A DNA stretch of 64,000 nucleotides, taken from Aureispira sp. CCB-E (GTDB lineage: Bacteria > Bacteroidota > Bacteroidia > Chitinophagales > Saprospiraceae). This document shows positions 8,514 to 17,988 of the stretch, in pieces. Location: assembly GCF_031326345.1 (NCBI RefSeq), contig NZ_CP133671.1, positions 1,054,001-1,118,000 of the forward strand, in the 5' to 3' direction. Numbering within the stretch: position 1 is the stretch's first letter; each line of letters begins with the position of its first letter. The notes beneath the pieces were generated by a model. The model had not been told where the DNA came from, did not search any database, and was given only the letters and a program-made list of their open reading frames with translations. Made by a program: the position numbers and the translations under genes.

Positions 8514-11500
8514 TTAAAATTTAATAATTTTTTGGCTGTATTGTTTGTTATTAATAGTGACTTGCATAAAATAAATACCAGCAGCTAAGTTTTCTGTAGT
8601 AACATTGGTATTGGTGGTACCTGTCGTTAGTCTTTGATAGTGAATTTCTTGACCACTAATATTGAATAACTTGAGTTCAATAGGGTGCGTACTCAATTCA
8701 TAATCAAATTCAAGTGTTAAGTTGTTGGAGAATGGATTAGGGTAGATTTTGATGGAATGACTTAGTTCCGTTATTTTGTCAACATTTACAGTTATGTTAG
8801 GAGTACAAGTTGCTCTGTTGGTAATAATATTGAGAATAGAATCTGCTTTTGCATAATTAATTCGTCCACCAGAAACTAGTTTTGCGCTATCGGCACTAGG
8901 TAAAATGTCAACCCCCTCCATCAAGGCATGCTTAACAGCAAAATAAGTAGCATCAGGATATTTGTCAAATAATAAAGCAGCTGCTCGGGTTACTTGAGGG
9001 GCAGCAAATGAAGTTCCTCCAACCGTATGGAAGCTATTGTTGCTCCCCGCCAATGCGGTTACATCATTCCAAGGAGCTGCCAAATCAATATGAATGTTGC
9101 TATAATTAGAATTAGGGTTCAAAACAGCACCATTAGGGGTTACACCTGCTACAGATAAGATATTGTCGGCAACAATGCTATTCGTGGGATCAAAAATAGA
9201 ATTAGAGGGCCAGTGGCGTCTTTCTTTGCTACCATGAACCTGAGTGGCATCATTTCCTGCAGAAGCGACAATTAAAATATCGCACTCTTCAGCAGCGTAT
9301 TCAATGACGTTTTCTAAAACAATACAGGGATCCCCATAATATCCCCAACTTGTATTGATCACACGCACTTTTGCGGTACCTCCTGTTGTTGTTGGACGTT
9401 CATAATCTGCTGCATAACGTAAGGCACAAGCAGCATGGAACAATGAGCCAGCGCCATTTTTATCCGTATATTTTAAAGGTAAGATACCTATATCTGTTTT
9501 TAGATTTCCAGTATCAGGAAGGATATTTTGTTGGCTAATACCTGCTACAATCCCTGCAACAGAGGTGCCGTGCCCATGATCATCTGTGGCGTTATTGTTG
9601 TCATCAACAAAATTATAACCAAAGGTAGCATTGGGTAAACAACTTGTAGTCGTAGAAGCACCTTCCGATAAATAAGGAGTGAGCGGAGTGTAGTCATAAT
9701 CCACTCCTGAGTCGATAATAGCTACTAAGGTGCTAGCGGTTGAATTGCCCGCACCAGTAGGTAAGTTAGCATTGTTGGAATTAGGTGAAGAAGAACTTTC
9801 TAGCAGAGGATAATTGGGGTCTGCACTTAACAACTCTGGTTTTCCTGAAGCGGCAGAAGCGGCTCGTTTGGTTCCTTTTCCATTGGATTCTAACATCGCC
9901 TTAGCAGTGTCAGAAAGTGCCCAAAGCTCTATATTCCCACACAAACATTCTTCAATCAATTCCACTCCCAAACTTTCACGAAGTGCTGTCCTAAATGAAT
10001 CTTGTTCTTGCTGTGTCGAAAACTGTGCTAAACTATCTGGATCAAATTGTACAATAATAGATTGGCAAAAAATATTTGCCCCAGAACTATCGGTACAAAA
10101 GCCTACCTCTACTTTTTTGGGTTTGCTATACAAAGTCAAGCTAGGGAAAGAATCATTGTTGATTTGTGCCCTATACAACCAATTACTATGAGTGGCAGAA
10201 TCCAAAGGCAAAATTGCCAAGCGATGAATATTGACAGCCGTTGTGTCCACGCCAAAAACAAAAGAAGGATCTCCAACAATATTATTAGAGGTTAAATTGG
10301 GATTAATTGTACCACCTTGTTGGGCTGCCAAACCTAAGGTTTGAACAACAGGGTTGCCAGTACTACCCCCTACAATATTAGCTGTATCTATGCGTTCCCA
10401 AGTATATTGGTTGGTGATGTAATTGGTTTGAGTCTGCTCTTGTGCAATAATACCTGCTCCAGCAGTAAATAAAATACTACTACCAGGTGTGCGACGACGT
10501 ATTCCTCCGATTCCTATCTCTTTTTGAGGAGCATAAACGAAGGAGGTTGAATCAATCCCTTCTTGAGGAATGTAGTGGTTAAAAGAAACTCCTGATATTT
10601 GTTTTAAATTAAATATTCGTTTGATTTTGAATAAATCGCTAAAACCTAAAATATTATTTCCTACTTCGAGTTGTTCTAAATTGTCAAAGCGACCACCAAA
10701 TGAATTGTTCAAAATAGTGTTGGCTAAAGGATGGTTTAAACTAGGTTTTACAGTATTAAATTTATTGCCATTGGCATAGAATGCCTCAATAGGCATTGTT
10801 GAGTTGGATGTATAGTTAAACAATTGATTGCCAAATAACCAATCTATGCGAAGCTCTCCTTTTAATAAATTGTTGCTAATATCTAACTCTTTCAAGTTGT
10901 CAAAACCTTCATAGCCGCTGTTGTTTATTGGGGCAGGAATAGTACCTATAGGTTGCGGCAAATTGCCTCTAATTTGGTTGTTATTAATATACAATACCTC
11001 TATATTAGGAATACGTTCCACCATATCCGCAGGAAGAACTCCTCTAAGAAGATTGTAAGAAATGTCTAAAATTTTGAGATTTAAAAGAGGTGTTGTAATC
11101 GAAAATTCCAGTGAATCTTGAATCGAGACCGTATCTAAAGCATTGTGAGCATAGAGCCACTTTAGAGTTGTCACGTTATTAAGTAAATCTTCAAAAGGCT
11201 TGAAATCTTGTAATAGATTGTTGTTGACGCTTAGTTTTTCTAAAATAACCGTTGAAGAAAAGGTGGTAGGAGTTATTAAAGTAGAAAAATCGTTGTCATT
11301 GGCATATAAAAAAAGCAATCCAGGAAACCTATTGGTAACGAGCCCTGTTACGTCAAGTGTTCCTGTAAAGTCGTTGTCACTAATATCCAAATGTTCTAAA
11401 ACCGCTGAGTTAGGTATCGTATAATTGGTCAGAGGAGAAGCATTGGACAGCAAGCTGTTTTTTACATTGAGCACTTCCAAATTGGTCAATCCTTGGAGTA

Positions 11501-11957
11501 GAAAGACAAAGAAGTCCGTAGTATTGGCGATTGTATTGTTATTAAGGTTGATTTCGGTAAGACTAGGAGGGATTAAGCCAACATATAAATTCCCTTCCAT
11601 ATCGTCAATTCCATTATTTTTTAAGGATAAGGACTCCAAAAAGTTTAGTTGTATATCGGTAATAATAGAATCGGGCAAAATCGTTGTTGTTGTAGCAGGA
11701 GCAGCCACTAAACCATCAAAATTAATGCTTTTTACTTTATAAGAAACAGTTGTTGGATCGTATATGGTATCTATATAAGTTGGAATCCAAGTGGATACAT
11801 TAGGGGAAGCTATACCTGCAACACTACTAAGACCTAAGTTATCTCGCAACTCGATAACCGCAATAGAGTCATTGGTATTAATATTAATTTGAGAAAAGCT
11901 AGTTGCAGAGGACAATAGAATCAGTACAACAGGCAAAAGCCATTTGAGAAGTTTCAT
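8514..11957 (-). CDS. secreted LRR-subtilisin (S8) protease with T9SS sorting domain, paralogue
   Basis: A 1147-residue paralogue of the protease next to it, with the same domain order: signal peptide (MKLLKWLLPVVLILLSSATSFS), LRR-type repeats (about 60-460), linker/propeptide, S8 domain, T9SS sorting domain (IYPNPFSNNLTLEF). The catalytic set is complete: Asp749 (IIDSG), His794 (DDHGHGT), Asn902 (SAGND) and Ser983 (GGTSFA). The segment just before the catalytic domain (NGKGTKRAASAASGKPELLS) is almost the same in both proteins and may be the propeptide junction; this is inference. The LRR halves are much less alike, which fits a duplication followed by change in binding specificity. Confidence 0.9.
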   Translation of the reverse strand: MKLLKWLLPVVLILLSSATSFSQININTNDSIAVIELRDNLGLSSVAGIASPNVSTWIPTYIDTIYDPTTVSYKVKSINFDGLVAAPATTTTILPDSIITDIQLNFLESLSLKNNGIDDMEGNLYVGLIPPSLTEINLNNNTIANTTDFFVFLLQGLTNLEVLNVKNSLLSNASPLTNYTIPNSAVLEHLDISDNDFTGTLDVTGLVTNRFPGLLFLYANDNDFSTLITPTTFSSTVILEKLSVNNNLLQDFKPFEDLLNNVTTLKWLYAHNALDTVSIQDSLEFSITTPLLNLKILDISYNLLRGVLPADMVERIPNIEVLYINNNQIRGNLPQPIGTIPAPINNSGYEGFDNLKELDISNNLLKGELRIDWLFGNQLFNYTSNSTMPIEAFYANGNKFNTVKPSLNHPLANTILNNSFGGRFDNLEQLEVGNNILGFSDLFKIKRIFNLKQISGVSFNHYIPQEGIDSTSFVYAPQKEIGIGGIRRRTPGSSILFTAGAGIIAQEQTQTNYITNQYTWERIDTANIVGGSTGNPVVQTLGLAAQQGGTINPNLTSNNIVGDPSFVFGVDTTAVNIHRLAILPLDSATHSNWLYRAQINNDSFPSLTLYSKPKKVEVGFCTDSSGANIFCQSIIVQFDPDSLAQFSTQQEQDSFRTALRESLGVELIEECLCGNIELWALSDTAKAMLESNGKGTKRAASAASGKPELLSADPNYPLLESSSSPNSNNANLPTGAGNSTASTLVAIIDSGVDYDYTPLTPYLSEGASTTTSCLPNATFGYNFVDDNNNATDDHGHGTSVAGIVAGISQQNILPDTGNLKTDIGILPLKYTDKNGAGSLFHAACALRYAADYERPTTTGGTAKVRVINTSWGYYGDPCIVLENVIEYAAEECDILIVASAGNDATQVHGSKERRHWPSNSIFDPTNSIVADNILSVAGVTPNGAVLNPNSNYSNIHIDLAAPWNDVTALAGSNNSFHTVGGTSFAAPQVTRAAALLFDKYPDATYFAVKHALMEGVDILPSADSAKLVSGGRINYAKADSILNIITNRATCTPNITVNVDKITELSHSIKIYPNPFSNNLTLEFDYELSTHPIELKLFNISGQEIHYQRLTTGTTNTNVTTENLAAGIYFMQVTINNKQYSQKIIKF

Positions 11958-12702
11958 ACGTAAATGGTTTTTATAACCTTTTGTGCGGTGAAAGGTTCGA
12001 ATTGTGTTTACAATTAAAAAAAGAAGTATCTATAAACTTCTTTTATTTGGGGATAAATAATTTAGAGACTTTTACTCAACCAACTATCCGTATTAAATGT
12101 TGTTGCAATAGATGTTTTATGTATAAATATTGCTTATTGTGAATGAGTGGCGTACTAATTTTTGTTTTTGAAAAAAATGAAAAAAGCACTACTACATTAT
12201 TTTGATAATCATTTTTTCTAGATTAAAACTATTTTTATTTTGATTTAGTGGTTTGGTTATCAATTGGGTTTGTTTTAGTGTGTGGCGGTTTGTTTGTGCG
12301 AAAAGTTAATAAAAAGGTTGTTTTTAATAATGTCCCTTTATTAAAAGGACAATTCAGAATGAGAAAGGTTGCTTTGGAAGTTGGTTTAAATAGAAATTTA
12401 ATAGCAAAAATTTAGCCGAATTGTCCAAAACAAAATTTAACTTCACGGCAATAAGTGTTTTATTGAACTGAACTTATTTTTTGAACGATTACTTAATTAG
12501 TAGAATTAGCATTATGAATTAAGCAAAACGAGGCGTAATTACGTCTACTAATGCTTCCAATTGTGCGTCAAAAAAGCGGTTTCGTAATACTACAAAAGTT
12601 ATCAAAAGGTAGATTTTTTTGATAGACAAGGAAAGACTCTTAAAAAGACATCTATAAAAAATAACTCAATTAACTACTTCATTTTCTAAATACTGTTTCG
12701 CA
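11958..12702. other. long intergenic region between divergent genes
   Basis: 745 AT-rich bases separate the protease gene (leftward) and gcvT (rightward). Both promoters should be here, but I found no convincing TTTG/TAnnTTTG pair. A TGAACGATTA motif lies at 12482-12491. No ORF, tRNA or strong stem-loop is visible. Confidence 0.5.
12482..12491 (+). promoter_or_regulatory. TGAACGATTA motif
   Basis: One of six intergenic copies of TGAACGATTA in the window (others at 17860, 27047, 27083, and in reverse orientation at 48416 and 52085). This copy continues as TGAACGATTACTTA. It lies about 210 bases before gcvT. Function unknown. Confidence 0.4.
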
Positions 12703-13794
12703 ATGAAAAAAACAGCCTTATACGATAGACACATTAGCTTAGATGCTAAGATGGTACCATTTGCAGGTTATGATATGCCTGTTTCTTATAGTGGAATAAT
12801 TGAAGAACATCATACGGTACGAGAGCAAGTTGGAATGTTTGATGTTTCTCACATGGGAGAATTTATTATTAGAGGAGAAGGTGCGTTGGACTTGATTCAA
12901 AGAGTTACATCTAATGATGCTTCTAAATTAGGAAAAGGCGATGCGCAATACTCTTGTTTTCCCAATGGCAAGGGAGGAATTGTAGATGATTTATTGGTCT
13001 ATAACCTTGGGGAGGAAGAATATATGTTGGTTGTAAACGCATCTAACATTCAGAAAGACTGGGATTGGTTGACAATTCACAATACTGCAGCTGTTGATAT
13101 GAAAAACATCTCAGATGCTACTTCATTGATGGCAGTACAAGGACCTAATGCGATAAAAGCATTACAATCTTTGACAGACATTGACCTAGAAGGGATGAAG
13201 TACTATACTTTTGTTAGAGGAACTTTTGCAGGTGTCGATAACGTGATTGTTTCTGCGACAGGATATACGGGCTCTGGAGGTTTTGAAATTTATGTTGCCA
13301 ATGAAGATGCTACCCGAATTTGGGATGCAATTATGGAGGCTGGAGGAGAATACGGTCTCAAACCAATTGGTTTGGGAGCACGAGATACATTGCGCCTAGA
13401 GATGGGATATTGTTTGTATGGAAATGACATAGATGATACTACATCGCCTTTAGAAGCAGGGTTAGGGTGGATAACTAAACTGAAAAAGGATGTTGACTTT
13501 GTTGATAAGGATTTCTTGATTGAACAAAAGGCTACAGGTGTTCAACGTAAGTTGGTAGGTTTTGAGGTGTTGGGAAAACGTCCTCCTCGTCATGCTTACC
13601 CTATTCTAGATGCCAATGGAAATGAGATTGGAGTTGTAACATCTGGAACCAAAGGACCTTCTGTTAATATTTCTATTGGAATGGGCTATGTTGCCAAGGA
13701 GCATTCTAAGAAAGGAAGTTCGATTTTTATTGACGCTAGAGGCAAAAGGATGGAAGCCAAAATAGTTGGTTTGCCATTTCACAAACTAAAATAA
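12703..13794 (+). CDS. gcvT: glycine cleavage system aminomethyltransferase (T protein)
   Basis: A 363-residue cytoplasmic enzyme that transfers the methylene group from the lipoyl arm of H protein to tetrahydrofolate and releases ammonia during glycine breakdown. Family features are clear: the N-terminal LYDRHISLDAKMVPFAGYDMP segment, the GMFDVSHMGE motif, the folate-site region with NASN, YTGSGGFEIY, and GLGARDTLRLEMGYCLYGND, then the C-terminal GCV_T_C barrel (KRPPRHAYPI). Length is normal. No gcvH or gcvP is next to it. It is followed by its own terminator, so it is likely a single-gene unit. Confidence 0.97.
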   Translation: MKKTALYDRHISLDAKMVPFAGYDMPVSYSGIIEEHHTVREQVGMFDVSHMGEFIIRGEGALDLIQRVTSNDASKLGKGDAQYSCFPNGKGGIVDDLLVYNLGEEEYMLVVNASNIQKDWDWLTIHNTAAVDMKNISDATSLMAVQGPNAIKALQSLTDIDLEGMKYYTFVRGTFAGVDNVIVSATGYTGSGGFEIYVANEDATRIWDAIMEAGGEYGLKPIGLGARDTLRLEMGYCLYGNDIDDTTSPLEAGLGWITKLKKDVDFVDKDFLIEQKATGVQRKLVGFEVLGKRPPRHAYPILDANGNEIGVVTSGTKGPSVNISIGMGYVAKEHSKKGSSIFIDARGKRMEAKIVGLPFHKLK

Positions 13795-13824
13795 AAAAAT
13801 CTATTTTTAGAAGAATATATTTTG

Positions 13825-13866
13825 ACACAGCTGTAAATCTAAAGATTATAGCTGTGTTTTTTTTTA
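13825..13866 (+). terminator. gcvT terminator
   Basis: ACACAGCT...AGCTGTGT with nearly matching inner arms (13825-13840 with 13843-13857) is followed by a run of about eleven Ts. It lies 30 bases after the gcvT stop. Confidence 0.85.
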
Positions 13867-14053
13867 TTTTTTAAGAGTGAAAGTTGATTTTTTTATTGGT
13901 TAATAGGTTGCTAGTTAGGTGGTTGTGATTTTTGAAAGGTTCTGAAAAGTTATATAACATCAAAGAATTGGCTTGCAAAACTAAATTAGTTGATGCACCT
14001 TGTTAAGGATTTATCTCCATTCTAAGCATCAAGCTTTTTATAAAAACAATACT

Positions 14054-15820
14054 ATGAAAAAAGATCACTCTTCTACGTTAACACTTTTTAGAAGCGTTGC
14101 TCCACAAAAGCCAATTGTTATTCATTTAAAAAATAATAATTGGGTGACAGGTTTTGAGCAATGTAGGGATTATTCAACCAATAAGACAGCTGTTATTATT
14201 GAACCTTTAGGTGATTTGGAATTGGAATATGCTATTGAAAAAACGCGCCAATTGTCTTCTAGAAGAATTCGTATTTATTGTAAAGACATTGTTTCTTGCG
14301 ATTTGTACGACCCTACAAAACATACTGCTTATCATTCAGATCCTAGCGACCTTGTAAAACGAGTTGCTTGGCCGCAGTGGATTGAGCCTAAAATCAAGCC
14401 TAGTAGGCGTAAAAAACTATTGCAAGAATTAAAAGAAAACCAATACAGTAAAAAGTATTATTTGGTAAAGGCGATAGAGGATGGTTTTCAAGATATTTTT
14501 GAAAATTTATTGGACGAAGAAATGCTTAAAGATGCTTTTAATGAACAATATGTTACTAGCAGTTTGTTGTATTATGCTGTAAAGCATGGTCGTCCTCTTG
14601 TTGCTAAGTTGTTGATAGATAAAGGTTATCCCTTGCCTAATAAGAAGGGGCAAAGCGATATTTTTTATGAATTACAGAAAACAGGAAATCTAAAATTATT
14701 AGAATTATTGTTGGGAATGGGGTTTGACCCTAATGTAGATCAGTCTAAGTTGTTGCTGAGTATGCTAAAAATGGGCAATAGTGAGGCGGTTGCTTTATTG
14801 ATTCAAGCAGGAGCAAGAGTGAATACCAACTTGTTAGATGCTGCTATTGCAGGCGGGAATGCAGCTTGTTTGGCTCTTTTGTTAGAAGCAGGAATGTCTA
14901 TTTCGGTTTCGACAATGTTTAAAGTATTAAAATATGCCGATCCTCAATTCAAATTTAGAAATGTGCTGTTTCAACAAGAATTAGATGTTAATGCTTGTTT
15001 CTCGGATGGCATGCCTTTGTTGATTAAGTTGATTCGTGAGAAATTTATAAAGGTAGAACCCCTCCAATTTTTGATAGATCAAGGAGCTGATCTTAATGTT
15101 ACTTTTGAAGGAAAAAATGCTTTGGCGCATGCTAAAGAACGAGAATATCCCGAATCTATAGTTGCATTTTTCGAAGATATAGGGATGCAAGTTATAGTTG
15201 ATGAAGAAGAAGTTGCAGCTGTTGCAGCCGTTAAAGATGTAGAGGATGAAAAAGCAAGGATAGCAGCAAAAGAGTTAGAAGCTAAACGATTGGCTGCAAT
15301 ACCAAAGTTTCTAAAACCTGATGGGAAAATCAAATTTGCTGAAGAATACCAACAGAATGAATTTTTTATTCGAAAAGCCAAAGGCAAATTACCGATTCAG
15401 AAAAAACGATTGGATGGATTAAAATTAATTGGCGAAGATATTAAAACATATTTTGGATTGTCGTCTCATAGTTTTAATCACATTGCAGAAGTTCGAGCAA
15501 AATTGCAATTTTTATTTGGAAGTCCAACAGGCAAGGGGGATGGGTACAAAACTTCTTTTGAATACCAGATAGAGATAGAGGGCAAAAATGGTGTAAAGTA
15601 TTACTTTACGATTTTCGATTGGAAAGCTCGTACGGTATATGGTTCTTTTATATTTGAAGGACAAGACGAGCAGCAAATTGCAAATGCTGATATAGCCTTA
15701 TGGGGATTGATTGAAAAAGCTAGTTTTGGCGATTTTAAGGATAAATACGCTTATGATGAATGGAATAAAGTTCGGTATGAGTGTGTTGCTGGCAAACCTT
15801 GGGGCGATTTTCCTGATTAA
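14054..15820 (+). CDS. ankyrin repeat protein
   Basis: 588 residues from the ATG at 14054; an upstream in-frame start at 14000 would add 18 residues unlike a normal N-terminus. The N-terminal ~120 residues are an unrecognised globular domain. Ankyrin-type helices occupy about 140-390 (SLLYYAVKHGRPLVAKLLIDKG, NSEAVALLIQAGA, GNAACLALLLEAG). A charged Ala/Glu-rich helix (about 395-430) follows, then a C-terminal alpha/beta domain of unknown type. There is no signal peptide, so it is probably cytoplasmic and acts in protein binding. It is monocistronic, ended by the stem-loop downstream. No catalytic motif is seen. Confidence 0.75.
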   Translation: MKKDHSSTLTLFRSVAPQKPIVIHLKNNNWVTGFEQCRDYSTNKTAVIIEPLGDLELEYAIEKTRQLSSRRIRIYCKDIVSCDLYDPTKHTAYHSDPSDLVKRVAWPQWIEPKIKPSRRKKLLQELKENQYSKKYYLVKAIEDGFQDIFENLLDEEMLKDAFNEQYVTSSLLYYAVKHGRPLVAKLLIDKGYPLPNKKGQSDIFYELQKTGNLKLLELLLGMGFDPNVDQSKLLLSMLKMGNSEAVALLIQAGARVNTNLLDAAIAGGNAACLALLLEAGMSISVSTMFKVLKYADPQFKFRNVLFQQELDVNACFSDGMPLLIKLIREKFIKVEPLQFLIDQGADLNVTFEGKNALAHAKEREYPESIVAFFEDIGMQVIVDEEEVAAVAAVKDVEDEKARIAAKELEAKRLAAIPKFLKPDGKIKFAEEYQQNEFFIRKAKGKLPIQKKRLDGLKLIGEDIKTYFGLSSHSFNHIAEVRAKLQFLFGSPTGKGDGYKTSFEYQIEIEGKNGVKYYFTIFDWKARTVYGSFIFEGQDEQQIANADIALWGLIEKASFGDFKDKYAYDEWNKVRYECVAGKPWGDFPD

Positions 15821-15870
15821 TGGCTTAAATTTGTTCTCATTTGCCAATAAAGCAGCCAAAGGTAATCCGA

Positions 15871-15926
15871 AGCTGCCATTAAGTCACTTATTTTTGTTTG
15901 AAAATGGACTTAATGGCAGCTTTTTA
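15871..15926 (+). terminator. terminator after ankyrin gene
   Basis: A perfect 15-bp stem, AGCTGCCATTAAGTC (15871-15885) with its complement (15907-15921), closes a 21-base loop and runs into TTTTT. Confidence 0.85.
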
Positions 15927-16149
15927 GTTTTGGTACAAGGATTGACCTAAGTAGAGCAACAACACAATCATTAATAGAAATAGTTTTTTAGAATATTAGG
16001 ACTAGCATTTTGATTTAATAAGTTTTTCATTTGACGCACCGGTTTTCAAGTCTAGCTCCTAATATTCTTCAATAAATAGCAAACAATTCTTACTTCAACA
16101 ACTAGAAAGGAGCCATTTATTGATAATCTTACAACAACAACAACAAGTT
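15927..16149. other. intergenic region before hsp20
   Basis: Between the ankyrin terminator and hsp20 the sequence is AT-rich, and I could not fix promoter boxes. AGAAAGGAG at 16105-16113 is Shine-Dalgarno-like but lies too far (over 30 bases) from the chosen ATG. Confidence 0.4.
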
Positions 16150-16593
16150 ATGAGTAATTACAAGTTTAATTCATTTGGTTTTAATTTTGACGAATTAGGA
16201 AAAGCTGTAGATGATTTTGTCAACAACATCAAGGTAAATGATATTTTTGGAACAGATTCAACCAAAACAATTCCACCCGTTAATTCACTAGAGTACCCTG
16301 ATTATCTAGAGTTGCAAGTAGCAGCACCTGGACTTGCGAAAGAAGATTTTGACTTGCATATCGAAGAGGATATCTTGACTATTTCTGCCAACGCTATTGT
16401 CAAAAATGCGTCAGAAGAAATAAAAATTAAAAGAAAAGAGTTCAATTACTCAACTTTTAAAAGAACCTTTTGTTTAACTGATAAATTCGATTATCAAAAC
16501 ATTACAGCAAAGTACGAGGCAGGAGTGTTATTGGTAACCATTCCTAAAAAAACAGAGGAAGAGAAAAGTAAAATAAAAGTACAAGTATTGTAA
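16150..16593 (+). CDS. Hsp20/alpha-crystallin family small heat shock protein
   Basis: 147 residues from the ATG at 16150 (MSNYKFNSFG). A start at 16120 would add a glutamine-rich leader (QQQQQ) read from a CAA repeat and is less likely. The alpha-crystallin domain covers about residues 45-145: PDYLELQVAAPGLAKEDFDLHIEEDILTI..., with the usual strand pattern and the YEAGVLLVTIPK motif before a C-terminal KIKVQVL tail that serves as the IxI/V-type anchor. Such proteins hold unfolding proteins in the cytoplasm as oligomeric chaperones. Heat control would be expected, but no operator is obvious. Confidence 0.93.
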   Translation: MSNYKFNSFGFNFDELGKAVDDFVNNIKVNDIFGTDSTKTIPPVNSLEYPDYLELQVAAPGLAKEDFDLHIEEDILTISANAIVKNASEEIKIKRKEFNYSTFKRTFCLTDKFDYQNITAKYEAGVLLVTIPKKTEEEKSKIKVQVL

Positions 16594-16654
16594 GCATCTA
16601 ATTAGATAGAAATACAAGAAAAAAGTGCGATAAAATATATAAAGGGTTTATAAG

Positions 16655-16673
16655 GTTGTATATGGTATACAAC
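16655..16673 (+). other. short hairpin in hsp20 downstream region
   Basis: GTTGTATA-TGG-TATACAAC is a perfect 8-bp hairpin about 60 bases after hsp20. It has no T-tail. It may be a 3' UTR structure or part of a small transcript ending at 16757. Confidence 0.4.
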
Positions 16674-16725
16674 AAGTTTTGGTTATCCCAGTGGTTCGGG
16701 AAAGGTTTTAGGGTTATTAAATTAG

Positions 16726-16757
16726 TCGAAGTTACTGCTCAGTAACTTCGATTTTTT
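16726..16757 (+). terminator. intrinsic terminator
   Basis: TCGAAGTTACT-GCTC-AGTAACTTCGA (16726-16751) is a perfect stem with a four-base loop, followed by TTTTTT. It lies about 130 bases past the hsp20 stop, an unusually long 3' region. Confidence 0.9.
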
Positions 16758-16855
16758 TATTTTTGTAGCCTATCAAAAATACCACTAACAAAAATTAGTA
16801 GTTAACTCATACAACTTGCTATGTGGTTTTAGCAAACTATTGAAAAATAAAAATA

Positions 16856-17065
16856 ATGAACAAAATACATTTTAAAACGAATATTAATTGTAGCAACTGT
16901 GTTCAAAAAATTACACCTGTCTTAGATGAAATAGAAGGAGTACACGATTGGTCTGTAGATACAAGCAATGAACAAAAAATATTGACAGTAGAAACGAATA
17001 CGGTTACAGCGGAAGAAATTATAACAAGGGTTTATAATGCTGGATTTGAAATTGCACTGCTATAA
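16856..17065 (+). CDS. heavy-metal-associated (HMA) domain protein
   Basis: A 69-residue single HMA domain, the ferredoxin-like fold of copper chaperones and P-type ATPase N-termini. The metal site is seen as NCSNC (Cys13 and Cys16 of a CxxC). The usual Met-x-Cys lead is replaced by INCSNC. Secondary structure fits beta-alpha-beta-beta-alpha-beta. No copper ATPase or regulator is nearby. truA follows after 34 bases and may share its transcript. It may carry copper or another soft metal, but the partner cannot be told from this window. Confidence 0.8.
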   Translation: MNKIHFKTNINCSNCVQKITPVLDEIEGVHDWSVDTSNEQKILTVETNTVTAEEIITRVYNAGFEIALL

Positions 17066-17099
17066 TTTGAACTATTAACCCTATCATAATAATAATAGC

Positions 17100-17846
17100 A
17101 TGCGATATTTTTTAGAACTAGCTTATAATGGAACTCGGTTTTGTGGTTATCAAGAGCAGCCCGATCAAGTTACTATTCAATCTCAAATAGAACAAGCATT
17201 GGCTATCCTTTTGAGGGAACCCACTAAAATCGTGGGTTGTGGTCGAACGGATTCGGGAGTACATGCACTTCAATATTTTGCACATTTTGATGGTCCCGAA
17301 GGTCTGCAAAAGGATTTTGTCTATCGCTTGAATAGTTTATTGGGAAAAGATATTGTGTGTTACCGTTTGATCGAGGTGACAAATGATGCTCATGCTCGAT
17401 TTGATGCGACTTCTCGAAGTTATCAATATGTGCTTGATTTAGTGCAGAATCCATTTCGACAAGAAACGGCTTATTATTGCCGTTTTGGAAAACACTTAGA
17501 TGTTGATAAAATGCAAGCTGCAGCTCAACTGCTTTTAGCATATAACGATTTTACAACTTTTTGTAAAAGTAAAACCGATAATAAAACGAATTTATGTGAT
17601 TTGCGCCAGTCTGAATGGGGAATCGAAGAAGATGGAAAACAGTTGATCTATCGAGTGACTGCCAATCGTTTTTTGCGTGGAATGATTCGTCTGATTGTTG
17701 GAATGTGCCTTAATGTAGGAAAAGGAAATATGTCTCTGGATGTAGTAAAGTCAGCTTTGGACGAAAAAAAGACCCTCAAAAATGCCCTTTCTGCTCCTGC
17801 CGAAGGTTTGTTTTTAATGGATATCAAATACGATTATATTGATTGA
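17100..17846 (+). CDS. truA: tRNA pseudouridine(38-40) synthase
   Basis: A 248-residue enzyme that isomerises uridines 38-40 in the tRNA anticodon stem-loop. The catalytic aspartate is Asp51 in GCGRTDSGVHA. Other family marks are the N-terminal YNGTRFCGYQEQP, the RFDATSRSYQY segment and the C-terminal NRFLRGMIRLIVGMCLNVGKG. Length is normal. The ATG at 17100 is only 34 bases after the HMA gene. No terminator is apparent immediately after. Confidence 0.96.
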   Translation: MRYFLELAYNGTRFCGYQEQPDQVTIQSQIEQALAILLREPTKIVGCGRTDSGVHALQYFAHFDGPEGLQKDFVYRLNSLLGKDIVCYRLIEVTNDAHARFDATSRSYQYVLDLVQNPFRQETAYYCRFGKHLDVDKMQAAAQLLLAYNDFTTFCKSKTDNKTNLCDLRQSEWGIEEDGKQLIYRVTANRFLRGMIRLIVGMCLNVGKGNMSLDVVKSALDEKKTLKNALSAPAEGLFLMDIKYDYID

Positions 17847-17859
17847 AAATAGGTGTAGT

Positions 17860-17869
17860 TGAACGATTA
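17860..17869 (+). promoter_or_regulatory. TGAACGATTA motif
   Basis: A copy of the recurring TGAACGATTA motif, 13 bases after the truA stop and about 130 before the next gene. Function unknown. Confidence 0.35.
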
Positions 17870-17988
17870 TTTTAAAATCTAAGTTGTATATAGTACAGAT
17901 TTCTTTAGCTAATAATAGTTGCTAACAATATAAGAGCTATTAGGATGCTAGGAATAGTTGTATAATGATTATTAAAATTAAATGTACT

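Noticed and set aside
10047-10295. Small frames opposite the LRR-subtilisin genes
   Set aside because: They mirror conserved codons of the protease frame, and similar ones occur opposite its paralogue at the same place.
11958-12702. RNA gene in the long gap before gcvT
   Set aside because: I found no cloverleaf, conserved riboswitch core or terminator here; in particular no tandem glycine riboswitch pattern.
15711-15950. Open frame running through the end of the ankyrin gene
   Set aside because: It reads straight through a strong stem-loop terminator and overlaps the real gene in another frame.
16826-16842. TTTTArCAAACTATTR shared by 16826, 19979 and 23812
   Set aside because: The match is only 16-17 bases of AT-rich sequence; it may be a worn copy of the GCTAACTACT repeat, but I could not support that.
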